From Misgurnus anguillicaudatus (Eukaryota; Chordata; Actinopteri; Cypriniformes; Cobitidae), in NCBI RefSeq assembly GCF_027580225.2, contig NC_073358.2:13374001-13438000 (forward strand): a DNA stretch of 64,000 nt. Reading direction: 5' to 3'. Made by a program: the position numbers and the translations under genes. Below the pieces are notes generated by a model. It did not search any database and was not told the DNA's origin. It worked only from the letters and a program-made list of their open reading frames with translations. Below are positions 17,301 to 32,336 of the stretch, in pieces (position 1 is the first letter of the stretch; each line of letters opens with the position of its first letter).

Positions 17301-20300
17301 CTTTTCTTTAAAATATATGCTCGTAATTGCATTACACTTGCAGTAACACCTTCAATTTTAGTAGTAAGAATGATTAAGACCTCTTTGTCACGTGCTGTTG
17401 CCATGGTAAATCGTAATATCTGTTGAGGAGAAACATGTTTAATAGAGACAGAGCGCAGCGCGTCATAACCTGAAAACCACGTCCACCGGGGGGGAAAGCA
17501 ATCCAACCGCCTCCATTGACTTTGTATTGCGAGAGGACGCCTCCTTGTCATTTCTGGCTTATAACAAAAAACTGAATAATGCCTAAAAGCTGCTGTGTGA
17601 CAATATGTATAGCTAACAAGCCAAAGAACCCAGAAATAAGTTTTTATAAGCTGTCGAGCCGTAAAACCCAGCCTTTAAGGAGAATAAAGTGGATCACCGA
17701 CTACGTTTCCCCCTATTGGACGCAGTTGTACTAATAGGAGTACTATGAAAAGTTGCCTGTTTCCATTTCTGTGTCTTTAAACGCTCGTTTTTGAAGTCGA
17801 AGCTTATAAAAACGTATAATTTTTTTTTGGTTGTTAGATGTACACCTTGTCACACAGCAGCTTTTAGTTATTAATCTGTTTTTAAGTTTAATATGTAAAT
17901 AAGTTTTTATAACCTGTCGACCCCAAAAAAAACGAGCGTTTAAAGACACAAAAATTGATACAGGCAACTTTTCATAATACTTCTATTAGTAGAACTGCGT
18001 CCACTAGGGGGAAATGTAGTCGGCGATCCACTTTATTCTCCTTAAAGGCTAGGTTTTACGTCTCGACAGCATTTAAAAACTTATTTCTGGGTTCTTTGGC
18101 TTGTAAGCTGTACATATTGTCACAAAGCAGCTTTTAGGCATTATTCAGTTTTTTGTTATAAGCCAGAAATGACAAGGAGGCGGCTTCTCGCAATACAAAG
18201 TCAATCGAGACGGTTGGATTGCTTCCCCCCCTGTGGGCGTGGTTTTCAAATTTGCATAACTGCGCTCTGTCTCTATAGGGGATTATCACGCTGTTACATA
18301 GTACTTCCGCTGTCAAAGATCTTTGTGCACGGCCGCTTCCGGTGAATAACTCAATTGAAGAAATACAGATTATTTAGGGTTTAGTAATTTCTGTTAATAT
18401 AGCTTTTATTGCTATAGACCTCACTAGTTCACTTTTGTAAGCGTATGGTGCTGAGATGCACCTAATGATGTTTTTGCACTGCTGTTAATGGTATTATTGC
18501 GAATTCTTTATGTAATATAAAAACCTGCTATCACGCAATTCTTTTGTTAGTGGCCATTTGCACATAAGATGGAAAGTCATGTCTAATTAAATATAATGCC
18601 TGTCATTAATCATATTGACTAAACATCTTATACTCGAAGGAAATTTATTACCATTGTATTAGTTAATACCATTCTGATTTTTTATTTATTTTGAGAACAC
18701 AAACGTTTATAGTAATACTATATATTCAATTTTATTTTATTCCTTTTATATACAGGTGCTGGTCATATAATTACAATATCATCAAAAAGTTGATTTATTT
18801 GTCATTGGTAAGATAATTACAAACGTGGTAAAATTAATGTGTTGTTAGCAGCAAAAAAGCAAAAAAACAAAAACAAAAAAAAGCGAAACAGATCTCAATA
18901 CTTTACTCATGCGTTGTTTGATAAGTTTTGTTTGCTCGCACCCCTCAACCGCTAGCCCGACACGCATATTAAGGCTTCAGACAACATGCAGTACAACCAG
19001 GCGCGGAGCCCAATCAGAAATAAAAAAAAAATACTAATCTGTATTCTGCCCTACAAAGCGAAAGCGCAGTAACTACGCATTTGGTCAAAATTGAGTTAAG
19101 GGTTAAAATGGGATTTGTGAGATCTGTTGTGTCTTGTGACAAAGTCTCCTGGTTAAATTTTGTCCCATTTCAGAGAAATGTGTGTGCCAAAATTGCAGTA
19201 ACATGTTTGACTGGCTGGTGTAAAAAACTTTAAAGCCATTTTTCTCAGTTTCAGTGTTTGCGTAGATACTGCACTTAGCCTTTGGAGGGCAGTATAGCTA
19301 GACATGGATACTACTTTATGTGGTGTATTTTATAGCATGTTATGTTAAAAACAGTAAAATTATAAGTAAGCATGATAACTATTTAAAAGCTATTATAAAG
19401 CAGTTGAATGTTGCGTTACATTATGGTAATGAGAAAAATATTCCCAAGCAGCTTTCAGCCATGATCACTTTGAGAACTTTTCTTGCAAGCAAGTGGAAAA
19501 CGTATTTTGAATAACAAACACGTTATAAATATGTGCTGCGCGCTTTCCTCTCAATAACATAAACACACAACAAATATGACAGCGGGTAAAAAAACAGAAA
19601 TCATCTGATCACATGTTGTTTGATATAGCCCACCAGCTCTCTAACTCAGCACTATAAGTCACGCCACGTTTATTGCTACACTTTATACAATATAGCCTAT
19701 TGCTTTTAAGCAACAAATACCCTATCATAACTTTCTATAAGCCTACTGTGTAATTGAGACATTCATTTAAGAAATGCATTAAAAGCAGATGACGTAGCCT
19801 GCGGAAATATATAGTGGGTTCACTTCGATCCACACCACACCCGACGTTCTTGGTTTGCTTCTTATTTATTAAATCGAGGCAATTGTTTGATTAAACATTG
19901 ATTAATATTGAGATACAATTTATATAAAACGAAATTCACTTTAAAGAAAGTCTTTCTACAAAACAAACCTATGCAGGGCTCGCAAATTGTATTTAATGCC
20001 CACCCATATGTCACGTTCTGCATCCACCACTGAGTACAACCAAATAGTAAAGACAGCACGCAAATGACAACTGAGTTTATATTTTTCTTGCATAACATTT
20101 TAACACAAAATTCAAAACTCAAAATGCTGTGATTATAGTACACAATCATTTACACATTAAATAAATATACCTGTCATTAATCATATTGACTAATACATCT
20201 TAATACTCGAAGGAAAGTTAATACCATTTTATTAGTTAATATCGTTTTTTTATTTTTTATTTGTGAGAACACAAAACTTTGCAGAAATACCATATAGTCA

Positions 20301-23300
20301 ATTCTATTTTATTGCTTTATATTCCATATATAAATAATTCCCCATTTTCTATGGTTTCTTCTCTTGTAAAGCTGCTTTTAAACACTGCAATGTTGTTAAA
20401 AAGTGCCACATCATCCACTTCTAGTCGGGAATCCAAGAAAACCTAGGTAGGATTGGCGTTGTTTGTTCGACTTCCAACAGAGCAGTGACATCTAGCCTTC
20501 GTTTCAGCCACTGTTGAACTGTGCCGGAAGCGGCCGTGCACAAAGATCGCTGAAAGCGGAAGTTCAACGTATCAGCGTGAAAATCCCCTATTCTGATAAA
20601 AGCAAAGCCACTGGTGTCTTTTAATAACATTTTGGACCTCTGATAGGATTTCATAAGTTTCAGCTTTAACCCTCTGGGGTCCAACCATTTTGGGACACTG
20701 TCAGAGGTTCTGACATGCCTTACATTTGGTCTTTTTTCAGTTGCTTTAAAACATAATAATGGCCAGTGTCTAAAATATTATATGAGCTACATGTATATGT
20801 ACATGTTTGTATTTTTGAGAGAAAAATGTTTATGTGTGGTTTTTAAAAATGCAAATTTTTTAAATCACTGATTTAAGTCCACAAAACTCATACTAAACAT
20901 GTTTTAACAAGACTTTTCTAAACAGAATCTAGTAGTCTAGAGTTTTTTCTTTAAATTGATGTGAAAATCATCCTGCCTTCTTATTCACATAAAACAATAT
21001 ATTGATTTAGAAATTGTAAGACACTTTTTGTTTAGAGGGGCCGTAGGCGAGAAGGATTGATTGACAGCTAGCAAACAAAGGCTCGCATAATGAGCTGCAT
21101 AATGAGCTTTTGGGCAAGAATCTAAGAGTGAACTACAGTAAAGAATGTGAGGACAAATGTATACATGTTTGTTTGAGGTTTATTAAGTTAAAAATATAAT
21201 AAAAATAGAAATGAAAGTCAGTAGGACATTTTCAGTTTATTTAGAAAACAAACCCGGTTCAAAAACTTTGTATATACTAGGAAACTGATACACAGCAGAG
21301 CTGTAAACTTCATGTGGCTCATGTTACCATATAACTTTATGTCCAAAAAGTGTTTTTCCACTTCATAGTTTTGTACTGATGAGAGAGATGCAGACCTCTA
21401 AGGCTATGTCCACACGAAGCCGGTGCATTCCCTATCCGATCATTTTTTTCCCCTTGCTCTAAAAAAATAATCCGTAAACATGAAACCACTGAAACCAACT
21501 GAAAGCGGTGTAGTATATATGCCGGACCAGTATGGGGTGCTGTTATTCTGCCACAGATATATACTATACCGGAGAAGAAGACTTTGAGCATGCGCATAAC
21601 CAACGTATGGTGTTGTCCATTATCGCTTGTTGGTCACCACAATTGCACAGAAGCAATAGATTTTGCTGTAATACAGCTAGTAGGCTTAGTAGCTTTAGTA
21701 GCACGAACACAATCACGTAGTCAGCCGTTATTGTTGTTGCTGTTACGTGTGACGCTTCAGACACGTGATGTGATGACGTTTTCGCTTCACAAAATATACG
21801 GATTGGCTGTACACACGAAACCGCAAGGGTGTCTATTTCAGATTTATCCACTTTAGGTCCCGGTTTCAAAATAATAGCGGTTTCAGTCTCCCAAAACGCC
21901 GAACCCATGTCGATGAAACGCCAATCCGATAAAAAATGTGTACGTATACAGTGATACACGTCCCCGTGTGGACAGCCCCTAAGAGAGTTATAAACAGTTG
22001 TTAGCATAAATTGTCCACAGAAATACCCTTACATATATAACTGATGGGTAAATATCACTGATACTTCATTCATATAAACTATCTTGTACATAAGCTAAAT
22101 CTCAGATAAACATCTGCAGCGATTAGTTATATAAAAAGCTGTTTTCAGATGCCCATCCCCTTATCGTCTAGCTTCTGTTTTAAACGCGTTTCTGTAAGCG
22201 TGTATGAACTTTAAAAACACATAGCATATGGCTATGGCGTCCATGTGCGCGAGCTCGCGTCTCCGTTAAAGATCGACCGATATATCTGTTTCACGATATT
22301 TTTCCCCATATTTTAACATTTTCCGTTTATCGGATATCGGTTTTGTAATATCGGATTGACCGATAAACAAGAGAATTGAGAATTGTGCACTGCACGCATC
22401 TGAGGAGAGGAGCTCACAGCAGCAGCAGCGTGCACAGCAATATGACGGCAGAGTGACGCGACTTCATTAAAAGGACTTTGAGTATACTTACTTTACATAT
22501 GAGACATTTATAACACATCTTATTTGTGCATTAATGTATGTTATGTTAAATAAGTTGATATTAAAAGCAATGTATGCAGCTTGTCCAAGAATAGAGACGA
22601 ACTCACATAGTCACGCTGGCTGATCCATAAAATCCGGTCCCAATAACGACGTAGCTTTGCATGAATAAAACAACCACGAGTTAATGCTTGGTGGAATTAA
22701 AAACGCTAAATTAAATTAGTTTTTCTGTTATTTATGCTTATCATTAGCATCGTAAAATCACGTTCATATTGCTGATCACTTACCGGGGTTGAAGGCTAAA
22801 GCACATCTACCACTTTTAACAAGATTTACCCTAAGTTATATTAACATTTACCAGATAAAATAATTTTGCTGAAATATCTAAATAAATGTCTATGGATATT
22901 AATTAATTATTTATTACCTCCGCAAGCGGTCACAGTTTGATACAGTTAATGCGTGAGTAAGATAAACAGCGCTGTCAACAGCCATTACATAAGCTAAAAC
23001 AACTAATAATTAATTATTCTGACATCAAATAACATTACCAGTTAAGAAATTTAATGATATATAATCCGTTTTGTTTGTTACTTTCCTGAATGTATTATTC
23101 CAGTCAGTGATATTATTTGTAAAATCTCTTTGCTAACTACTGGTTGGATTGCTGAAGGCTACAGGTTGCTGGTCAAAACAACGATATTATATCCCAAAAA
23201 AGGCACTTAATCCACCTGTTTTACTCTATAAACTATGTATAACAAGCAGCCAACTCCGCTATACTTTTCTCTCTCTCCCGCTCCGTTACCTGGAAACCGG

Positions 23301-26300
23301 AGCGCGAACTTTGGATCAGTCCATTTCTGACGAAATGATAGGGGTGTTTGGAATAGTCCATGTATTGGGAATATAGTTCTACATCATTCATTAAATTAAT
23401 ATTATTCTTCACTCTTTCAGACCCCTCTATTTATTACTTTGTATGCAAAGAGGGAGTGATTGTGATGATGATTATTACTATAAGGGTTTGTTCAGTTCAG
23501 TAGTGTTGTAGTAATTATTATGTCAAAAACAGAAATATAACAATAAATAAAAATCGGTTCAGCATATCGGTTATCGGGCACATAGGCATCCAAATATTTG
23601 TTATCGGCATCGGTTTTAAAAAATGAGTATCGGTCAGTCTCTAGTCGCTGTGTAAAGCGGCGCTCATAAAAACGGTGTCGCGTGTAAAGCGCAACGTATG
23701 GAATTACCTTGCATGTAAACAATATGGAATCATTTTACAGCAAATCCCGCAGTGCAGCATTACTCAAAGTTGCCATGAAGGATACGAAAGTGAATAACTG
23801 TGTTTAACACTGTAAAACATGTAAAAGATGTCCGCCATTACGGGAGGTCACGCGGATTTGTTTGTAAATAACCATGTAAACATGGAATCATATTACAGCA
23901 CACACTTAGGGTGTTTTCACATATGTTGGTGCGCACCGTGGTGCGGCCTTGGAGCGCACCAAAATACATTGCATCATTTTTCAGTTAGTGCGGTCCGTGT
24001 TCACATATTATTTTTTTTTACTGTACTCGAAATGCCGCACCGTTCACCACGTGACAACGGTCAGGGCTGTCATTGGTCTCTGACAGCTCTTACCGTCTCA
24101 TGACCACCCCCCCGTTTCCACGACAACCAGCCTGACAGGGAGAGCGCAGCTATCAAGATGTGGAGATAAACGATGCACGTCTTTGCGAAGTTTCTTTGCT
24201 TTAACGCGAAATTGCGTAGCTGTTCTATTAAAGCCTTTCTTACGGAGCCGTTTGCTAAAAAGCCCGTAATGTCGCTATTTGTGTGTGGAGGACAGCTATG
24301 CATTTATAAAATCATCAGCTCCAACGTAAAGGAGACAGCGAATCTCTGCAACGGACCAGGATTGGCTTGTTTGTTGTTAACCCACAATATAACACCCGGC
24401 TCACGTCACAACGGAACCCCAGTGGATCAAACATGTGGAGAACTTCCTGTATTTGGTTCGGCCCGAGGTCCAGCAGTGTTCACACCACAGGTGGGTCGCC
24501 CCAGAGTTCGGCGACAGCCGCTCCGAGAACACCTGTTTAGAGCGGTCTCGGAGCGACCATTTAGTGCGCACCCGAGTGCGGCTGTTGTGTTCACACTGAC
24601 CCAAACGAACCGTACTCGGAGCGACACGTCATTTGGGCCGACCTAAACAGTGTATATGTGAAAGCACTCTTAAAAGATACAGCAGTTCAGGCTTACTGAA
24701 AGTTGCCATGAAGGATATAAGTGAATAACTGTGTTTAATATTGTTACAGCATGCAACAGTAAAATCATTACGTGAGATCGCGTCCGTTTGTAAACAATGC
24801 GAAAGTTTTTCAATCCGAAGCGTGCAGTCTGCTGAGGTTGCTTACTATATGTAGGCTGAACTGCACAAGCCATGAGCATATTACATGATAGCAAATATAA
24901 ATGCTATAAATTAACTGTGAACTTACTTCAAATACTGTATCCTCCTCCAGTGTGTCTTCCATTGTTCTTCTTCTTGGGTAACGTTAAAGATAAACGCTTC
25001 TCTTCCTCAATGTCCAGACATAAATGAAGATATTCCTCACGTTTGTGTATAAAGTTTATAATCCAAACATGCGGTAAAGTCTTTAAATCTGATAAACTTT
25101 ACGCTTTGCTTATTATGGTTTGAACCGCTCGTCTGTTGATTTCCATGTCAACAGCGGGTACCGCCTGTGGGCGTGACCGAATTAAAGATCTCTTTACTTC
25201 AATGCAGATTACATAAACGGGCATTATTTGTTTTCGATTATATTTAGCTTGTTGAAAAGTAGACATTTCAGACTTTCTTTGGATATGTGTATCATGTTTG
25301 TGTGACAAGTATTCGCGGAGTTTCAATTGATTTTTGTAACGTGTTTTGAGAGACAGCTGGCGGAGACAGAAATGTCTGGATGCACACCCTGTTTATTTTC
25401 TTTATTTGACAAAAACAAAAAGATCTGTTGTTATTGTGAATGAACACATATTAAAGAAGACCCTTTACCGTTTCAAATGATGTCAAACACGTAAGTGTAT
25501 GATTATTAATTAGGGCTGGGCAATATATATCGGAGGATTCTCATGCGTGTTTCATCAGTAAAGCCGGTTCCTTGATTAGAGGGGCCAAGACCCCTATTGT
25601 ATCCGTTAGTTTTCTTTTTATTATTATTATTATTAGGGGTCAAGCCCTGAAGGGGCGAAGACCCTTATTGAAACCGTTAGTTTTCTTTTTATTATTATTA
25701 TTATTCTTCCTCCGCCATTGCGGTCTATGGCAGCCCATAGAACTGTAAGTAGGAAAGTTATGAAATTTGGCACACTGATAAAGTCCAATGTGTTTCCACA
25801 GCAAATTTGGAGTCTCTATCTCAAACCCGCTAGCGCCACCAACAGTCCAAAGTTGCACTTACGTTTTTGCTTATAACTTCTGACCCGTACGTCCTAGAAA
25901 TAAAATTCTTGTTTCCTCTGATTCCTTGGACGATTCGACTGGACCCTATGACGTCATTTTCCGTCATGAAAAATTTTCCGCCATTTTGAATTATTCGTAA
26001 AACCTACTTTTGCGAACTCGTCCTAGAGCTTTTGCCCAATTTCCACGAAAATCGGTATGTAGCGTCTAGAGACCCTCACCATCTTAGTGTACTCAACTGT
26101 GCTATTTTGAGACATCATGAAGTTGAACTAAAATGTATTTTTAACATACTAGGTCCCTATTTAAAAAATATATATTTAATTATAACTTGAAGTACACTTG
26201 AACCCACCTTTAAGCATTTTTAAATATACTTTAAAGTATACTAATGGTATGTTAAAATAATATACCAAATGTATTCCCAGGTGAAAAAGTTCACTAAAAT

Positions 26301-29300
26301 ACACTTTAAGTTCACAACCTTAAGGTACCAAAAGCTCTTTATTTTCGTGCAGTAAATTGTGCTTAATATACTAAAAAGTAGTATTTAATACTTGTTAAGA
26401 CCAGTGGTGGACGAATTACACAAATTTACCCAGGGTAAAATATTACTCAAGTAAAAGTAGAATTACTTGCTTAAAATGTTTACTTGAGTAAAAGTACAAA
26501 AGTATCTGCCTCAAAATGTACTTAAGTACAAAAGTACTGTGATTTATTATGGCCGTATCATTTTTGTCACAAAACTCAAATAATGTGAAATAACTCTCTT
26601 GGCTAACCAATCAATTAATAGAAGGACATTAATAAATCAGACACTGATGTCTATTAAAATTATCATTTATATCATTATATTAAATAATTTAACAGTTTAA
26701 GTGTAATAAAAACTTGACTTAAGCACAGGTTCACAATAGTTTTCAAAACATTAAATACATAACATTCTCTAGAAATCAGTCTCCCTTTCTTTGACAAATA
26801 AAACAAGCCTTACAGAATATAATTTCAGAAACGTTTCATGTGCTTTAGCATGTCATATGTATATTGTAATACATAATTAAATGTATTTATATATTTTGGA
26901 AGCAAACCTTTTGAAAATATTAATAACAATCTCAGTTAATAGGGAGCACTCCAATCCACCTGACTGTTTAAGCATCATACACTGCATGGCTAGTCAAAAT
27001 GTCATTTATGTTTTACAACAGTGTTGATAGTGATTGTCATTTTAAAATAACAGAGCACTGAGCTTCAAATACAATGAACTTAAGTGAAACAGTTAACTAT
27101 ACGGCTAAAAATAGCTTCAGCCTGCATAGCTTAAAGTTCATTCACGATAACGTCGTATATATTTTAGCAACACAATTAACAGTTTTCTGCAAGCTACTGT
27201 TAAGATTGCTCATTTAAAAATATAACCAGAATAAAAATGGCTTACCTCTACGCGTTTCCTTAGATTTGAAAGAGTATTCTTTTAAAACGAAATAGCACAG
27301 TTTCAAGGCAGGCAGAGAAGGACTCGTTCTTTTATTCAAGGACTTAAAAAAACTCGCGTAAATAAGGCCATTGTTGTTGTAACGGGTCAGTTATCTCCTC
27401 CGTTGTTTTTGAATGCAGTTTCATTCTCCAAACGATGCATTCTGCTGCACTCGCGTAGCTTACGTGAAACAGCGCAGCAACCAAAACAAGTTCAAAACGA
27501 AGCGCATGCTGTACCCTGATTGGTGGTTTGACGCATAACGTGTGCATCTTAGTTTTTTTGTGCAGCTTTAGTTTGCCCAGTTACGTTTTTTATCCACTGA
27601 TAAATAAAAAGGAACGACCGATTTTTTTTAAATGTAGTGGAGTAAAAAGTAAGATATTTGACTTTAAAATGTAGTAAAGTAAAAGTTTCCCAAAATAAAA
27701 GTACTTGAGTAAAGTACAGATACGCGAAAAAACTACTTAAGTACAGTAACGAATTACATTTACTTCTTTACTGTCCACCACTGGTTAAGACAAACTTAAG
27801 AATGTATTTTTAACATACTAGGTCTGTATTTAAAAAAAATATATATATTTTATTATAACTTGAACCCACCTTTAAGCATTTACGAATCTACTTTAAAATA
27901 TACTAGTAGTATGTTAAAATAATATACCAAATGTATTCCCAGGTGAAAAAGTTCACTAAAATACACTTTAAGTTCAAAACCTTAAGGTACCAAAAGCTCT
28001 TTATTTTCGTGCAGTAAATTGTGCTTAATATACTAAAAAAAGTAGTATTTAATACTTGTTAAGACAAACTTAAGACAATCTAAGTGTAGTCAACTGTGCT
28101 ATTTTCTAAAATTGTATTCAGTTACAACTTGAAGCACATTTGAACCCACCTTTTAAACATTTATAAATATAATTTAATAATATTACATAAATAATATAGC
28201 ATACAAAATGAAATGATAATATATTGCCCACACATTTGTATACATAAAATAAACAATTTCTAATGTACTGTATGTGACATTTGAATTACAGTACAGTATA
28301 CTATTAGAATGTTATATATGTACTATTTTACCTGCATGTTTGCCACCAAAACATGTTTCAACTCATTCTAAAATGATACCTATTCTGTATTCATACATAC
28401 GAACCGGTTCCTTCCATCATTAACAACTAATTAAATGTTAAAGAAACAACTAAGTATGTATTTACTGCTATTGAAATGATTTTACAATATAAAACAAAGA
28501 TCAGTGAAATGCAATGAGCTACTTTTATCAAATTGTGGAACATTAATACATCAATATGAAAAGTACACTATGAATATGCAACCATTGAATAATTATATAA
28601 TCATAATGATGTAATTCTCTAAACAAAAAGTTACTGGAAAAAATGCAGAAGTGCATTTGAACTAACTCGAGAGCACAGAGCAGTGTAAATGTGACGTTTA
28701 AGTGGAGGGTCACTTCTTCTTGCCATTCAGACACTGTAGTAATTGAAGACCTAATCACAAGGTCTGTGAAAAGGAAACAGAATATATACAAAATTATCCA
28801 ATAATTAATAAACATAGATAGGCATTAGAATTTTGTTAACTCCTCAGTTTACCTTTTCTTGACATGAGTGTCCGTTTGATCTGTCGCTACATGGCACTCT
28901 ACAAGTTACATTGAACATACAGTAGGGTTATAGGAGGCTTAACTCACTGACACTGATATAATGCAACCTGTGTGTATTACAGGATATGCTTTACTTTGAA
29001 AATTGTGTTTTATTTTAACCAAGGGTTATTTTCCATTGACATGTCTATTGTGGTCTTGCTTACAAGAAAAGTTCACCTCTGTTTAAGGAGATTTAAGGAA
29101 GTCAGAAGTCATGCCAATGGACTCTATGCACACTTCCACGTTTGACTCAAGGCTGCTCTTAAAGGAATATTCCATTTTCTTAAAAGAAAAATCCAGATAA
29201 TTTACTCACCACCATGTCATCCAAAATGTTGATGTCTTTCTTTGCTCAGTCGAGAAGAAATTATGTTTTTTGAGGAAAACATTGCAGGATTTTTCTTACT

Positions 29301-32290
29301 TAAATGGACTTTAATAGACACCAACAATTAATACTTAACCCAACACTTTACAGTTTTTTTCAACGGAGTTTCAAAGGACTATAAACAATCCCAAACGAGG
29401 CAAGGGTCTTATCTAGCAAACTGATTGTCATTTTTGACAATAAAAATAGCAAATATACACTTTTAAAGCACAACTTCTCGTCTAGATCCGGTCGTGATGC
29501 GCCAGCGTGACCCCACGCAATACGTCAAGAGGTCACAGAGGACGAACGCGAAACTCCTCCCCAGTGTTTACAAGTGTTGAGAAAGAGGACTGTTCCGACG
29601 TTGTTGTATGTCAACTGATACTAATAAATGTCTTTGTGTCAGTTTACAATGGTCCGCAAATGTGCATTTTATATATGTAACACGTGACCTCCCTACGTCA
29701 CTACGCATTTACGTTAGGTCGCGCTGGACCGGACCTTGACGAAAAGTTGTGGTTTAAAAGAGCAAATTTTTTTATTTTTCTTGTTAAAAATGACAATCGT
29801 TTCGCTAAATAAGACCCTTATGCCTCGTTTGGGATTGTTTATAGTTCTTTGAAACTCCGTTGAAAAAAACTGTTAAGTGTTGAGTTAAGTGTTAAGTGTT
29901 GGTGTCATTTAAAGTCCATTAAAATGAGAAAAATCCTGGAATGTTTTCCTCAAAAAACATAATTTCTTCTCGACTGAACAAAGAAAGACATCAACATTTT
30001 GTATGACATGGTGGTGAGTAAATTATCTGCATTTTTATTTTAAGAAAATTTAATATTCCTTTAAGTTTCCGATGCGGGAGATTTAAAGCAGAGTGACAGC
30101 AGAATCTCTAAAATGTACTTGTTTGCTGGATTTACCCAAATTTACAACCTATGATGTGTGAAGAATTGTCCAGATGTGCAAACTGAAAAAGGTTGCAAGT
30201 TTTATGTGTTGTCTTATCTCTGTAATCATGCTGTTTTTTACAATTTGTCCAGCAGGCTAATCACGTTAGTAATATATTATTGTCTTTGTAATGTTGTCTA
30301 AAGTGTCAGGTAAAATAAGAGACACAAGTGAGATCTCACTGTTACTGCTATATGAGGAAAAAGCAAAACAAACATATTATGATATGATGCTGATAGTGTA
30401 AAATGTGACATTCAGAGTTCTGTTCTGAGTTTTTACTGTTTTATTGTGGTATATTCACGCCGATTGTCAAAACATTTTTACTTGGTTATTTTTGAGTTAG
30501 TATCTTGAAACATTAGAGGATGTAAAAAACAAAGCAAAAAGGACTATGGTAAAATCCATAACCACAGATGTTATTTTCAGAGAAGACAGCTCAAACATAC
30601 CTTTTAGTCTAGTACTAGCATTGTATTAAAGCGTAACTAAACCCCTGGTCAGAGCCTGACTCCAACCACTGGCAATATTTGAAAAAGGCAAGAAAAGTGG
30701 GCAGATCCCAACAGAGATAGAGAGGACGAACTAAGCTTTACCAAGTGTGTGGTGAGATCGTAACTAGGGTGTAGTGAGTTTGAACCTGGTTAGTCACAAC
30801 ATATTTTTTGGACCCAACATCCAATAGGAAAATTCAACTGCAGTAGCCACCGTTTAACCTGAAGAGGGCAGCACTCAGACGTTTTTACACCATATATTGT
30901 AGTATTGAAACACTTTATATCCAAATGACAAAAAACTTACACTAATAAAGCATCATTCTTACAGATCATTAACTAAAAAAAGTTGGTTTAGGGTTTAGTT
31001 ACTTTTCAAACATTAGCATTAGAAAAACGTAAAAGTGATCTAAATGTTATACGAATACTGTAGAACTAAAAACTTACCACCAAGAATAAGTATTTTTATG
31101 GGCTGTATCTTCATCTGTTCGTCTTTACTTCGACTTCTCGGCTCTGATTGGTCAATTTGAATGCCGCTGTGCTAAAAAAAGACAGGCTGTTATGATTTCT
31201 GAAATACAACAAGAGAAATGAAATGCCTAACTTTACATTTTTAAAAAATGTATGTTCCAAAAGCCACACAACATACACGCTTGAAGCTGGGTTAAAATTA
31301 AGACATACTGTAATACTAAATGTTCTACTTATTTAATAGTTCACTAAAAATAAAAAAGCAAAAATCTGTCATCACTTAACTTACCCTCATGTTCTCTCAT
31401 TCATCTTCAAACAAAAACCGAGGTACTTTAATGAAATCCAAGAAACGTATATTTCCCTTCGACGTCAGATCCACTTGATACTTGAACTAAAAACTGCTCA
31501 CAATCAGGAAGCCAATGTGACGTACTGAATCCCAAGAACCAATGAGGTTTAGTCACGTCCGTCACGTGTGTTGTTTGAATATAAACACTAACAAATTTAT
31601 GTGGATTACCTTTGTAAAATTAATATATAATGCACGTTCAATGATAAGATGTTGAAATTGCAGTGTTAGCCTATTAAAATTAATGTACATGTTTTAAAAA
31701 AATATGTTTTGTCTAAATACACTAAAACCTCAGTAAAAGTATGCTTGTGTTTAACATACTTTTTTTTAAACGTGTAACAGACCTTTTGCGTGTTTGCAAA
31801 CAGAGATGACGTTTTTTGTGGGCGGAGCCCAAATGGTGGCAAAAAAGTGAATGCTTCTCAATAGCTGTGTAGTGAAGTGTTTTTAGCGTTAAACTGTGAT
31901 TTTTTTTTATGGATCCAGTGTTCTGTAGAAGTCTGTTTCCCCTATATTTCTCTTAAGTGTAATGTTTCTAATAACATTTTCACCAAGTTACGTTTATTTT
32001 TTAAATAAATTAAAAGTTTAAATGGCTTGGCTACTGATATGTGTGCATGTATGTAATGTATATGTATTCTTCTTTATTGGTAAATCAATTATTTTTACAG
32101 TATGAATCGCTGACGTACTTATAAGAGCAATACTATCATGTATTCTGTATAATATCATTTATTACATATTTCATAATTTTCCTGTTTTCAATTTCTTCCT
32201 TATTTATAGCCTACGTGTTTGTTCTAAAACAATTGTTTACATACAAATTAATTTGCATAGGCCTGTTTATATATAATTAACACTTCACAT

Positions 32291-32336
<46 letters not shown>

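Noticed and set aside
21564..22007. 147-codon minus-strand frame as a gene
   Set aside because: It spans a Harbinger-type MITE and its flank, with no recognisable domain; open by chance.
24173..24646. 157-codon plus-strand frame as a gene
   Set aside because: Most of it lies in the GC-rich interior of the 23909-24669 element, with palindromic composition and no domain.
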